From NCBI GenBank assembly GCA_009809945.1, contig WTPW01001240.1, forward strand, positions 1-64,000: a stretch of DNA of 64,000 nucleotides, read 5' to 3'. A program made the position numbers and the translations under genes. The notes under the pieces were generated by a model, which saw nothing but the letters and a program-made list of their open reading frames with translations, made no database searches and was not told the origin of the DNA. This DNA comes from Gigaspora margarita. Its lineage: Eukaryota; Glomeromycota; Glomeromycetes; Diversisporales; Gigasporaceae. Every line of letters begins with the position of its first letter. Position 1 is the first letter of the stretch. Positions 47,344-58,188 of the stretch are shown here, one piece after another.

Positions 47344-48531
47344 GTGATGCTGCAGAATCGTCCCAATGAATTTTTTTGAGGTTGAAGCCAAATCCGTATG
47401 GATCCCATGTGTCGCATTATCCCATTGTGCCGCATTAATAATAAGCCACGTAACTTTAATCAGTGACCAACTTTAAATAAAATCGTAACTTCAATTAATG
47501 ACGTAACTTTTAATAATAGTTTTAAATTACATGTAAATAGTTTACGTCATAAAAATGTTATTATAAATAAAAATTGAATTGTTTTTCTAACGAAATCTTT
47601 TAATAATTAATGAAATTACTTAATGCAGGCTTCACATATATATTGTGTATTTATATATGTAAACATTATCAGTTATGGTATAATAAATATAAAGTAGCGA
47701 GTTACGACATATAAAAATTGAGTTACGGCGCATAAAACAGTTACGGTATGGTCGAAATAATACGGCACATACGCATGTTTCGACATGCCGTGACTTAAAA
47801 TAAAATGTTACAACGAGTTATAACTTAGTTACGATACGGTTTATCCCAATGTCTTGAGATCAGGGATGGTAATGACCTGGTCATTTGCCAATTTTTCAAA
47901 TGACCTCAAATGACCTCAAAATAGCTGGTCATTTGAGGTCATTCAAATTTTGGGTCATTTGGTAATGGCTCGTGACCAAATGACTATGGTCATTTCCAAA
48001 TGGCCGGGTCATTAGGTCAATTCACGTCGATTATTCGGGATCATTTGGTCATTTAGGTCATTTATGTCATTTTGCATAGAGTTGACGTCCTCCTGATAAC
48101 GAAAAACTTGTATAATGCATGTTTTAAATAATACATATCTTCGCATCATTTCTCAATTCCGTCATTTATAAATTTGAAAATGGTTTAGTGTTTTTTTTTA
48201 ATCACTTCATACCTAATCTTATGACGCTTTACGACAAGTATCCTAGTCATTTAGCAATGGCAAAGTATTCATCAAATGATGACCGGTCATCAGTTATTTA
48301 TCATGTGTAATAGTTTTTATTGGACAGGATCTAGCAACGTTTCATTTTATGGAGAACAACAATAATCAATTTTGATTGACTAAAAGTATTAGACAATCAA
48401 TTAACCAGAGTTAAATGACCTTCTTAAGTCATTTGGGCCGTAAAATGACCAATGACTGGTCATTTGTCATTTGAGTCATTTGGGTCATTTAAAGTCATTT
48501 ACCATCCCTGCTTGAGATTCTACGGCATCAC
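47344..48531. mobile_element. TA-target MITE F, split by a hAT MITE
   Basis: GTGATGCTGCAGAATC at 47344 and GATTCTACGGCATCAC at 48531 are near-complementary, each flanked by TA. Next to the right TIR the words ATCCCAATGTCTTGAGAT are interrupted by the 650-bp hAT MITE at 47861. Without it and its duplication the element is about 530 bases, with CGTAACTT and GTTACG words in the interior. Confidence 0.8.
47861..48510. mobile_element. hAT-type element with TCATTTGG arrays, 650 bp, perfect 8-bp duplication
   Basis: The ends CAGGGATGGTAATGAC and GTCATTTACCATCCCTG are inverted repeats. CTTGAGAT flanks it exactly (47853-47860, 48511-48518). Both subterminal regions (47870-48075 and 48415-48500) are packed with AAATGACC / GGTCATTT words, about twenty in all, as expected of hAT transposase-binding arrays. 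The middle (48080-48400) is AT-rich and non-coding, so it depends on a transposase elsewhere. Confidence 0.95.
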
Positions 48532-49973
48532 TAATTATGACCTTGCTCAAGCTGCATTCCGAAAAGTTTAAATCCTACAAAAATTTCTTAAAGTATAATA
48601 TAAATATTTGCCAATATTATTATGCATTTTTTTGAACATAGCGAGCTATTTTTTTCCGCAAAAACATGACTTAGTGTTGCACCTCATTTTTTGATCCCCG
48701 TGTAATAAAAAAAATTTCAATATAGCGAATTTACGTTTCTAAATCTACCTTGCTTAAGTATGTGCAGCTATTCTGTCGCACACTATTTGAACGTTAGATT
48801 ATATGAAAGTCTGGATTTTTTTGATATTTAGACGCTCATTATAACGACTTACAGTATATCAAGTAAGCTTCTATTTTTATTTTTGTTGACGAAAGACTCT
48901 AATATTTAATCAAAGGTCTTACGAGTCATGGGTTACTGTATATCCTTGCAAATCCGCAAATGTTGAAGAAAGATCGATTCAAGTACTGTACAATGAATAG
49001 AAATATCGATTCAAGTACTGTATAATGAATAAAATATCGATTCAATGTAATAAATAAAACAAAAGATAAAAACAAAAATTATATTTTTGTAAAATATATA
49101 TTTAGCATGGCGTTATTTCGAATTTTAGCCCGAATTAAGCTTAATTCGGGCAAAAATTCAAAATAAGACCACTCCAAATTGATTCTCTGTTTAACTTAAC
49201 ATAAATATTTGCAGGGGGGAATAAAAAATCAACAAAAAAAAAACAGCGATTCTATTGGTTGAAAAAAATGTAAAAATGTCAAAAGCCGATACTGCAATTT
49301 GATTGGTTAAATTAGTGTGATCGGTAAACCAAATTTAATGATTTTTTAATTAAAAATAATTTAGTAAAACTTCTATAAGTGCACGCACTCGGGACAAATT
49401 TTTAACGTGCATTTAGAGAACAATAAGAAAAAGTGCATTTATAGAGGGCATATATATATTTGGGCGCGTGCACTTATGGAGGTTTTACTGTATAAAAATT
49501 GCTACTTTTAATAAATTTAATTAACATACATGCATATAACTGATAATTTTATAATTAGGAAAATAATAATAGATTTGCGCAGATCTATAACTTCTAGTGA
49601 TCTAAATTTAACGATTTTGGTACCATTCGAACCGTCTGAATCGAATTAAATTCTGATTACTAAATCATGGAATATTTTAATATTTATAAAACTCACCGAT
49701 TTTGGTATTTGGTGATCATAATTTGAAGATTTTCATACCATTCGATTCATCTCAATAAAATTGTTAAATTCGGATCACTATATCGTAAGATATTGCAAAA
49801 AACTATTTGCAACACAAGAAAGTTCTGTATAGAACTGCATTACAATTTGCTTTTTGCACATATTTCATGATCTAATGAACAGAATTTAACGATTTTGATA
49901 CCTTTCGAACCGCCTCGCTGGGATGAATAGAATGATATAAAAACATTAAATTCTGATCACTGATAAAATTTTA
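48532..49973. other. intergenic with short inverted and direct repeats
   Basis: It holds a perfect hairpin at 49114-49164 (ATTTTAGCCCGAATTAAGCT and its complement), a small MITE at 49363-49491, and three diverged copies of a ~150-base unit (near 49613, 49700 and 49880) built on GATTTTGGTACCATTCGAAC followed by AAATTCTGATCACT. No gene is seen. Confidence 0.6.
49363..49491. mobile_element. MITE with AGTAAAAC...GTGCACGC ends, ~129 bp
   Basis: AGTAAAACTTCTATAAGTGC and GCACTTATGGAGGTTTTACT are imperfect complements. The interior has CGTGCATTTAGAG and GTGCATTTATAGAG words. The target duplication is unclear. Confidence 0.7.
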
Positions 49974-50194
49974 GGGAACTTTCACTTATTACGTAAATAT
50001 AGCCTCCCCAGAGTCAGTCATTTGACAATCACAATTTCTAATCAATCAATCAACGATATAAATTAAGGAAATTCTTTGCTCACCCAGGCGAACAAAGAAT
50101 TTTCTTAATTTATATCGTTGATTACTTTAGAAACTTGTAATTTCAAATGACTTACTCCGGGGAGGCTATATTTACTCAATAAATGACAGTTCCC
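49974..50194. mobile_element. foldback MITE, 221 bp, TTA target (Harbinger-like)
   Basis: GGGAACTTTCACTTATTACG and its imperfect complement end the unit, with TTA on both sides (49971-49973, 50195-50197). The arms pair through AGCCTCCCC...TTAATTTATATCGTTGATT to a centre near 50085. The 3-bp TTA duplication points to PIF/Harbinger. Confidence 0.85.
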
Positions 50195-50840
50195 TTAAAA
50201 AATTTCATGAAATTTGCAGGAGAAACGGTTTAAGGAATAATTAAACCAAAAAAAAAAGAGAGACATGTGACGCTAAAAGAAATTTATTACCTTTATTAAC
50301 ATCATTAATAAATACGAAGTCCCATGATCTTCGCTGAGTCATTTTTCGATCAGCGAAATGATAATCGAAAAATAACGCGCATCATGCGCATCATGCTTGC
50401 GGTATATAATCTTTATTATTTGTTTGTTGTCATCATTCTCGTTAATATTTACCGTTTGTGCTGATCTTGTTTTCAGGTATCATTGAAGCTAATCTTTTCT
50501 TCCTAACATCATTTCTTGCAACCTATTTGTTCAGCATAATTCTTTTTTGCATTTTAGAGGACTTCAATACAATAAAATATTAATTAGTCTACTTTTGTAT
50601 TTATGGTAGTTTTATTATTATCGATATTATTTTTTTTTTGATTTTTTAATCATCGGATTAATAAAAATTTTTTCGCGGATAGCAATAGGTCAAAATCAAA
50701 ATTCTTTTTCTTTCGATATACTTTGATAAGATAGAATAACAATAAATTTTATTAATTTGTTTTCATATGTTATAGCTTCATTTTTAATATTAAGTAATTG
50801 GTAAAAAGACAATTAAGAACTTAAATGTGAATTATTTTTA
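50195..50840. other. intergenic, 3' of the membrane-protein gene
   Basis: AT-rich with nothing recognised. The 3' UTR of the minus-strand gene should lie at its right edge. Confidence 0.4.
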
Positions 50841-51581
50841 CTAGTCACTTCTATAATTATTAATTATAAGATAACTTCTAGTAAGATGAACTTGTAATTC
50901 ACCCATTTTCTTACAACCAAGGCACATAAATGGCAATCCCAATAATGTAAATGGCGGAAGTGCACATATAAGCAGAAAAACTGTGGAAATAATAAATATA
51001 ACCATCGCAACAGGTTTAATTATTGCAAAATAAACAAAACATTGCCATGTATATTTATTTGTACATAATAAGACGGCAAATCTTATCCTTCCACCATTGT
51101 CGTTTGGCACTCTAAGTATCGGTGGTAATTTATCATCTGGATAACCGGTACAACATTGTCCAGGTTTTGTACATATTTGTGTTGTTAGTATTTCTAGTCT
51201 TCCTAACGCTCTGAAAGAAGTTGGTTGGCATTGAACGTCAATAAAAGAAAAAAAATATTGCCTACTCAATGATATATTTATTCGAATAAATTAAATTGAA
51301 TACCTCCAACTCCAAGCGGTCCATATACACCAAAAAAATCCAAGGGGTGGAAAGATTAAAGTGGGTATTGCTAAAATAAATGTAATCCAAATCCATACTG
51401 CACAAAACCCCGAAAAAATTGGGGATAAAAGAATAAAATACGCAAGACTAGCCCATCCCTGAGGTTCTTTAACATTTGACCATAATGAAGTACAAAAGTC
51501 GTCTTCATTTACATGGTCTACTACTACTATATTCGCAGAACTTCGAACATTCACATCAATAGGCTTTCGAGGCTCATTCAT
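50841..51581 (-). CDS. four-pass membrane protein of unknown function, two exons, 215 aa
   Basis: I do not recognise a named family with confidence. Exon 1 is 51581-51304 and exon 2 is 51210-50841. The 93-base intron (GTATTC...TTTCAG) joins WTAWSWR to ALGRLEIL in frame, giving 648 bases with a stop. Residues 1-45 are polar (MNEPRKPIDVNV...). Two hydrophobic segments follow (WASLAYFILLSPIFSGFCAV and WITFILAIPTLIFPPLGFFW). A Cys-rich loop comes next (QICTKPGQCCTGYPDD), then two more segments (VYFAIIKPVAMVIFIISTVF and LPPFTLLGLPFMCLG). The paired-hairpin layout resembles the putative-sensor type of membrane domain, which is only an analogy. Clean splice sites and no defects suggest a working gene. 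Confidence 0.85.
51211..51303 (-). other. intron of the membrane-protein gene
   Basis: Donor GTATTC, acceptor CTTTCAG. It splits an Arg codon (AG|A). The alternative downstream frame starting at 51269 would lose the first half of the protein. Confidence 0.85.
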
Positions 51582-51982
51582 ACTATCGTACGTACGTTAT
51601 TTCAAAATTAGAAGATAAATAACCGGAATGAAAATTCACAAATTAATGTGCGAGCTTTTTGTTAGAAACCATGCTACACTAAAATTCCTTTTTAAGATTA
51701 GCATGCCACAGGGCATGCCTTTTGCCTTTTGGTGTGCCATAGAAAATTAATATATATTATTAATAATACTAAAATATAGTTTTTTATACTATACCCAGTG
51801 CCATGCCAAATTTGCATACCCTTGCCACTATGCAAGACACCCTATTTAAGATTCCATTTTTTTGTCATGTGATCAATAACAAAATTTTGTAGATCACGAC
51901 AGTTAGCCCATCAAAATCGAGAGTCTGCGTGACAAAATTGGGGAGGCCCAAAATTCATACCCAATATTCATACCCAATCTTG

Positions 51983-52214
51983 TATATTGAGCAGAGGTTT
52001 TTTTCGATTTTCAACAGGCTTTCCTACTTCTTTAGTGCGTCGAGGGTGCGTTTGGAGCGCATCTTCCTGCGTTGAGAATACATAATAAATTTTATATAAT
52101 TGGAAATTTTCTTTGTATTCTCCTTATGCAGATTCGGCTTACACTCGACGCACCTTCGACGCACTAAATAAGGTAAGGCAGCTGTTAAAAATCGAAAAAG
52201 ATCTCTGCTTATAT
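51983..52214. mobile_element. foldback MITE with TAGTGCGTCGA core, ~232 bp
   Basis: AGCAGAGGTTTTTTTCGATT and its complement (AATCGAAAAAGATCTCTGCT) begin and end the unit. Further in, TTTAGTGCGTCGAGGGTGCG pairs with CGCACCTTCGACGCACTAAA. The arms meet near 52100. Bases 51582-51982 before it and 52215-52498 after it are non-coding. Confidence 0.8.
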
Positions 52215-52498
52215 ACTGTATGTTCATCTAAGCATGGCTTTACATACCTCATTTTGACATTAAATATTAGTACAAAAAGGCATTCGATTTTGTTCAAACG
52301 GACATTCAATTTCGGACAAAAGGACGTTCAATTTTGGGCACATATAAGTTTGTTTAAACTGTGATAAGGGCACTTTCAAGCAAAAAGTTCAGTCCTTCCA
52401 TAAGACGAATGACGAAATTTTCGTCTTTGACAAATTGTTACACAGTTAAAAAATTAGATACGTGGGTACCGTCACTTTTTGATTAATTAGCATTACTT

Positions 52499-53132
52499 GT
52501 GACAGATCATGATGAATCAGATTAAAATGAAATATGATAATATAAAAAATAGACAAATCACCGAAAAATAAAATTTAGGGAGCTTTTTTTAGGGTTAGGG
52601 GTTAAGGTTAGAGATTAGTTTTAAAGTTTATATTAAACAAGGTTTTAGACCGATATTCATTTTATGATCTGCGACCTGTGCGACCTGTGCCAGGTTTCTG
52701 GCGCAGATTTCAAGATCAAGTGTAACGTAACACGATAGAGAATTCAAAACGGTCCGTTTTGTCAAAAAATCGCTTTATTTCTCAAAAACAAGAATACCTT
52801 TAGTGCTAACAAAAAGTTTTCGTTGGGCAATTTTAATATATTAAATACACCTCTCCAACAACTGACCCTGACCTTAACCCTAACATAAACGAGCTTCAAA
52901 GAATTTTGCTGCATCACAAACCTGGCAGACATGTCGCAGATCATAATTAAAATGAAATCTTCTATTTAACCCACTTATACTTGTTTAATATAAACTCTAC
53001 TCTAAAACCAATCTCTAATCTTAACCCTTAACTCTAAAAAATGCATCCCAAAAAAATTTATTTTTCGGTGATTTGTTAATTTTTTTATACTATTATATTT
53101 CATTTTAATCTGATTTCATTATAATCTGTCAC
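52499..53132. mobile_element. foldback element, 634 bp, with telomere-like words in both arms
   Basis: GTGACAGAT..T.ATGAA.TCAGATT at the left is the complement of the right end. The arms pair for about 210 bases. Each arm holds a TTAGGGTTAGGGGTTAAGG or CCTTAACCCTAA-like stretch and ACCTGTGCCAGGTTT-type words. ATTAATTA lies just outside both ends but 9 bases off on the left. The middle (52720-52900) is unpaired and non-coding. Confidence 0.8.
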
Positions 53133-53871
53133 ATTAATTAACTAAAAAAATTAATTTTATAAAATTGTTTTTTAAATTTAAATTTATTAATTTGTAAAGA
53201 GATTTGGTCTATAACTACTTTAGTATTTATTTATAAGCTTTTAAAAGTCATATATTTTATACATTAGTTTAAGAATTTTTGTATTATATATATTTTGTTA
53301 ATATTAAGTGGCCGTTTAGGCTCTTGGTATTTTATTAGTACAAACAGATTCACTTGGTTAGAAAGATTTGTAGCATATTATATTGGTATAATGAAAGTAC
53401 AACTAGCTATATATACAATTTTAATTGTTTACTGTATTTAAATAATCTATCCAAGGATTTTATATTAGCTACTATATTTATAGTCTAACTAAAAAGCTAT
53501 CTACTGTATTTAAACTTTCTATTTTTATCTCTACAATATATTCTTTTATTGATAATCCGTTTCCGAATGAGTGAGCCATACATAGTAAATTGTTGACGCG
53601 CAGATCTATATGCTATATAAAATTGCTAAGCCACAAATGCCACTTCACGACAAAGTGAAGTCATTTTTCTACAAGTAAATATATCTTCAATTTCTAAGTA
53701 AGCTTGTAAAGCATCATTTTCCGATTCTAATATAGTAATATCATTAGTAGATGCAGAGATATTGCCATTAAATGATTTGCCAACTAATATAAACAAACTA
53801 TTGTTTACATGAAATAGCATTTTTGATCATAGTAAATCTCATAGTCATGTGCATCACAATTTACTATATAT
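53133..53871. other. AT-rich DNA without a gene
   Basis: A 64-codon minus-strand frame (53626-53820) shows no family features. Nothing else is recognised. Confidence 0.4.
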
Positions 53872-55252
53872 GGGGGATGGCTAAAGCCAGGTGCGTTTAT
53901 ATGTTTTTTGATTATTTTAACTTAGTTATAATTTTGGTCCCTATTTTCTTCCTATTCTGGAATAGTTTGTACTTGTGTGAATGGTAATACAAATTTTTAT
54001 GATTAGTAAATAGATGATACATGATTTTTTTCTCTTATTCTTGCAAAGTAAATTCCCATGAAGTTCTTGATCAAGAATCATTAAAACATTTGCCACGTAT
54101 ACTCTTTTTTGGTAGGATCTACTTGAGCAGTTTAGGAAAAAAAGTTCTCACGTTTTTAAATAATAGTAAATTTATTTGAATCGTAAAGATTAATAGTAGT
54201 GGTAATGGTAATTGTAATAGTAAATAGTACTAAAAAATTTGATTTAAAAAAAAATTATAAAAAAAAAACCTTAAAATGCTAAAAATTTTAACTTTGTGAG
54301 TTCTCTGCTCTATGTTTGTATCGGATTTTTTACCGGACAGATGAATTGATAATCACTAATGTTAAAGGCCATAGTGAAAGAATTTTGGTAATCCTTTCCG
54401 AATCTAACTAGTGGCTTCGCTTTCAAATGATCGTCAATTAAAATTAACATATATACATATGTATGTACGTGAGTTTGAAATGATTGATAGTAACAGTTAA
54501 CGTAAATGCAATAATTAAATAAATATCGATATAATAAATATTGATATATATTATGTAGTATTAAAAAAAAAATTAAATAAAATTATTTTTTATGGCAATT
54601 TAATACGACGTACTTAATTTTACAATTTTAAAATGATGTACATCAGTTTTTAATTAACTAACAGGTATAATAGTTATAGTATTTGTTAAATCGAAGCATT
54701 TAAAATAATTTATTATTTCTTATTAATTTCTATCCATGCAGATTTAGGGTGTTTTCAAGTGCTTCAATCGATGGATCGGAAGTAAAATTTTATTTAGTCA
54801 AAAATATATAAACTTACCAAGTTACCATTTTGATCAACAAATCTGAAAGCATAGACCATCTTTTTTACCAAGTTTTTTTGATTAATTTCATTAACCACTC
54901 AATTAAAGCTATTATTCAGGTCAGAAAATAATGACCCGAGCGAGTCTTATGTTGACTCAGGTCATGGTCCGGTTAATGGGTCATATGGAAAATCATAAAG
55001 ATTTTAGAGTTAATACTAGCATAAAGTTGATTTGACAATTCTTATATAGAGTATTCTTCAGGTCAATAGTTATGTAGATTACTCTTGAGAATTTAAAGAA
55101 TAGAGTTTATAGAATTTTATAATTTTATATCATACCTGTTATATTAATATATAACAAATCTTTAAATTCAAAACAAATCTGGGTCGGGCCAATTCTTTGA
55201 CCTGTGACCTGCTAAGAAGCTGACTCAATCTGATTGGAATAAGAGCTCTAGT

Positions 55253-55464
55253 AGGACCCCAGATAATACTAGTAGAGGTACAAGTTGAGTTAATAGTAAA
55301 TTTTGAACATTTTGGCCCAAACTTTTTTAAATTCTAGCCAAATAAAAATTAAATTTTAATTTGACCAGAATTTAGAAAAGCTTGGGCCAAAAAAATATTC
55401 AAATTTAATAAAAACATGTTCACTTTTAGTAATTGTACCCTTTTTAGAATTTATTCAGGGTCCT
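55253..55464. mobile_element. AGGACCC-family MITE, 212 bp
   Basis: It begins AGGACCCCAGATAATACTAG and ends TTATTCAGGGTCCT. The flanks GCTCTAGT and GCTTTAGT are an 8-bp duplication with one mismatch. Inside, TTGGCCCAAACTTTTTTAAA pairs with TTTAGAAAAGCTTGGGCCAA. It is nested in element D. Confidence 0.85.
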
Positions 55465-55608
55465 GCTTTAGTATATGTAAAATTTATATTTAGACGTTAC
55501 TTATACAAATTAATAATTAATAAATAACTTTCAGTTCCCATAGGTACTAGAAAAAAAACACTAGCTAGTTAATAATTAAAATTAGGATAAGGGTCAGTTA
55601 GGGGTAAG

Positions 55609-55855
55609 TATACATATTGGCTAAATCCCAAACTACTATAGTTTGGGTTTGTCCGTCCCAAATCCCAAACTCAAGCCCAAACTAATATCTCAAAAACTTT
55701 ATTAATAATCTTTGTTTAAACAAATAATATATATTTCTATAGCTATATATAATATATTTACAAAATATCAAAATGATTTTATTGATTTAATTTTTTATAA
55801 AAACAATTTGTTTTTTAGGGGTTTGGGATTTGTCCGGGTTTTGCCAACAAGTATA
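55609..55855. mobile_element. MITE, 247 bp, perfect 8-bp duplication GGGGTAAG
   Basis: The ends TATACATATTGGC and GCCAACAAGTATA are imperfect inverted repeats followed inward by AAATCCCAAAC and GTTTGGGATTT. GGGGTAAG flanks both sides exactly (55601-55608, 55856-55863). Its 8-bp duplication and subterminal CCCAAAC words suggest the hAT group. Confidence 0.88.
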
Positions 55856-56087
55856 GGGGTAAGGGTTAGTTAGGGGTTAGAGTTAGGTCTAGTTTATAAA
55901 TAAAATTGTCTTTCCAATATTTTTTATTAATGCTTCTAGACATGTTTAGTCACTCATTTCTTTTATTTTCGGCATTTTTCACTTTTTTTCTTTGTTTTTG
56001 TCTTGTCAGGCTGATCCGTAAAGATCGAATGTTACAATTTGTTTGGCTTCTGTTCACGTGAATGCACCTGGCTTTAGACGATCCCTA

Positions 56088-57222
56088 TATATGGTTATAT
56101 ATTTTTCTCTTATTCAGAAACAGATTATTAATTAATATATTTTTTACAAGTAATTTGCAACTAAAAATCCTAAGATTTTAGTTAAATATATCAAAAATAA
56201 GCATTATTTCTATAGTAAACTTGCTAAAGTATTTTATATTTTATTTATAGCTTATCTAAACTTTAGCAACTTATACTATAGTATTACCTAATACTTGGAG
56301 TTAAAGCTAATCATTAAACTCTACTATTCTTTACTTTTGTTTTTGTAAAGTTTGCTTAAGCTCTAATATTTGTTTTTTGTTATTTTTATAGTTTTTTTTT
56401 ATTATCTTAGACTTCTATTTTTTTTTTTATTTCTTTGATAGTTTTACTAGTACTATATTAATAAGTTTATATACATAAAAAAAATTTTATGTATAAATTA
56501 AACCTTCCAATTGCAAGTTCAATATTATCCGGCTACAGAAATTGTGCCCAGATGTGACCTGTCATACTAACTTCTATAGATATAAATCTACTGAGTTAGA
56601 GAACTTGTTAGCCCTGTCAAAGACTAACTTTTAGATTCTTTCTATCTAAACCACCAGATAGAATAATTTTATCCTAAAAGAAAAAAAAAAAACAAANNNN
56701 NNNNNNCAAATAAAAGAAAATAAAAGAGAAAACAAAATGGGAGAAAACCTATTCTAACCTAAACAAATAACCAAAATATAAAAGAAATAAATGGTGACAG
56801 GGATAAAAAAAACAAAAAAAATGATAACAGAACTAAAATGTGCATTATTAAACCTGTACTAGATTATAAAAATTATATAATACACTAAACAGACAAGTCT
56901 CTACTCTATCTATTTATACATTATATGTAAATAGGATAAAAATTATAAAAAAAACCTGAATCGACCATAGAGAACTTAGCACCTTATAGAACCTTCTAGA
57001 AAGAAATTTCACGATGAATTTTTTCTCCAAAAAATTCACGTGTTCTTTATTGTTTGTTTTGTTAGACCTAAAAATTGCTTGTGACTTAATTCTAATTAGG
57101 TAGATGCTTTCCCAATTTGGGTGATGTAAACAATACCGATCTTTTGGAGGGGTAAGCTAAATTTTTCACTTTTTGGTGAAATTTTAAAAAGCTCAAAGAG
57201 AAATATCAATAATATCAAACTT
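56088..57222. other. AT-rich DNA with a 10-base gap at 56697-56706
   Basis: No gene is recognised. The gap is flanked by A-rich sequence. The segment near 56340-56470 is T-rich. Confidence 0.4.
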
Positions 57223-57477
57223 TTAAAAAAAAGTAAGTTTTATGCTTTGAGGAATAATATATCTGACCAAAAGTCTACTTCTGTCTAAGCTTCTGTATCT
57301 TCTGACAAAAAACTCTAGAGTTGTTGCTCTACTGCTTCTTTTATAGTAATGAAGTCTTCTATCCAGAGAGCTAAACCCAAAAGGAGAGTTCTTTTTTAAC
57401 TTTATTTCAGTTTTCTTACATCTAATTTGAAACTCTTTGTCCAAGTCGCTTCTAAATAGAGCCTTTGTTATGTACAA
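57223..57477 (-). CDS. hypothetical 84-residue fragment, unknown
   Basis: The frame is uninterrupted, Arg/Lys-rich and of normal complexity (ALFRSDLDKEFQIRC, PFGFSSLDRRLHYYKR, EFFVRRYRSLDRSRLLVRYI), unlike most chance frames in this AT-rich DNA. It may be a remnant of a transposon protein. I recognise no family, and no partner exon was found. Confidence 0.25.
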   Translation of the reverse strand: MYITKALFRSDLDKEFQIRCKKTEIKLKKNSPFGFSSLDRRLHYYKRSSRATTLEFFVRRYRSLDRSRLLVRYIIPQSIKLTFF

Positions 57478-57544
57478 TTTATTAATTTCAAAATTTTTAT
57501 AGATCAGATTTTGTGGAAAGTTTAGTATGAGGGATCATCAAGAA

Positions 57545-57840
57545 AGGAACCCAGACATCTAGTATAGAGGTCATACTTGAAAGTTTTTAGCAAAAACATC
57601 TAAAATTTAAGAAACAAAAAACAGGTTTTGGCAATTATCTTGACATCCAGTAGTTCAATTTGAATGAACTTTATTTAAAATAAAGCTCTCAGTGAGGCAC
57701 ATCTAACAAAAAAAAGTTTATTCAATTCTGATCACTTGATTAGAAGTTATTAAAGTAAATAAATTTTGTTATTTTTAGCAAATTAGATCAAAATTGACCA
57801 AAATCCAGTTATAATCTATATAAGAGATATCTGGGGTCCT
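57545..57840. mobile_element. AGGACCC-family MITE, 296 bp
   Basis: AGGAACCCAGACATCTAGTA at the left and the complement AGGACCCCAGATATCTCTTA at the right. The flanks ATCAAGAA and GTCGAGAA match at 6 of 8 bases. TAGCAAAAAC and TTTTTAGCAAATTAGA words follow the ends, as in elements B and 59349. Confidence 0.75.
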
Positions 57841-57941
57841 GTCGAGAAGAGTTGTGATTAAAATGCTTAGACTTTAATTTAGATAGTTTAAAAGAATCAG
57901 TTTGCTTAAATATAAATATTTAAAGCTTTTTTTTTAATATA

Positions 57942-58188
57942 TGGAATAAGTCAGTAGAAAAAGAACAAAATTTTTTTTAATTAAAAGTTTTTTTGACTTT
58001 AAGCTTAAATATCTTAACAACTATCTTAATAAATTTAATAAATTTTTATATTTTAATTTTATATAATTTCAAGACTAAAATAAAAAAATTTTTAGCAAAT
58101 TTAATTAAATAGTTGTTAAAATATTTTAATTTAAAAATTAAAAAAATTTTACTAAAAATAATTTGTCCCTTTTTACTGACTCATCTCT
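57942..58188. mobile_element. foldback element E5, ~247 bp
   Basis: AAGTCAGTAGAAAAAGAACA pairs with GTCCCTTTTTACTGACTCAT. The arms meet near 58065 in a TATA context. The interior AAATATCTTAACAACTATCT matches the interior of foldback E4 at 27741, while the ends are different. Confidence 0.8.

Larger units (their letters stand above)
53872..56087. mobile_element. TIR element D, ~2.2 kb, CTAAAGCCAGGTGC ends
   Basis: GGGGGATGGCTAAAGCCAGG at the left matches the complement of CCTGGCTTTAGACGATCCC at the right, both in a TATATA context. The ends resemble those of the MITEs at 13150 and 59101 (GGGGGTTGGCTAAAGCAGAG), so they may share a transposase. It contains the MITEs at 55253 and 55609. A segment near 54340 (CAGATGAATTGATAATCA) repeats one inside element B at 20055. 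No transposase frame was found. Confidence 0.65.
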
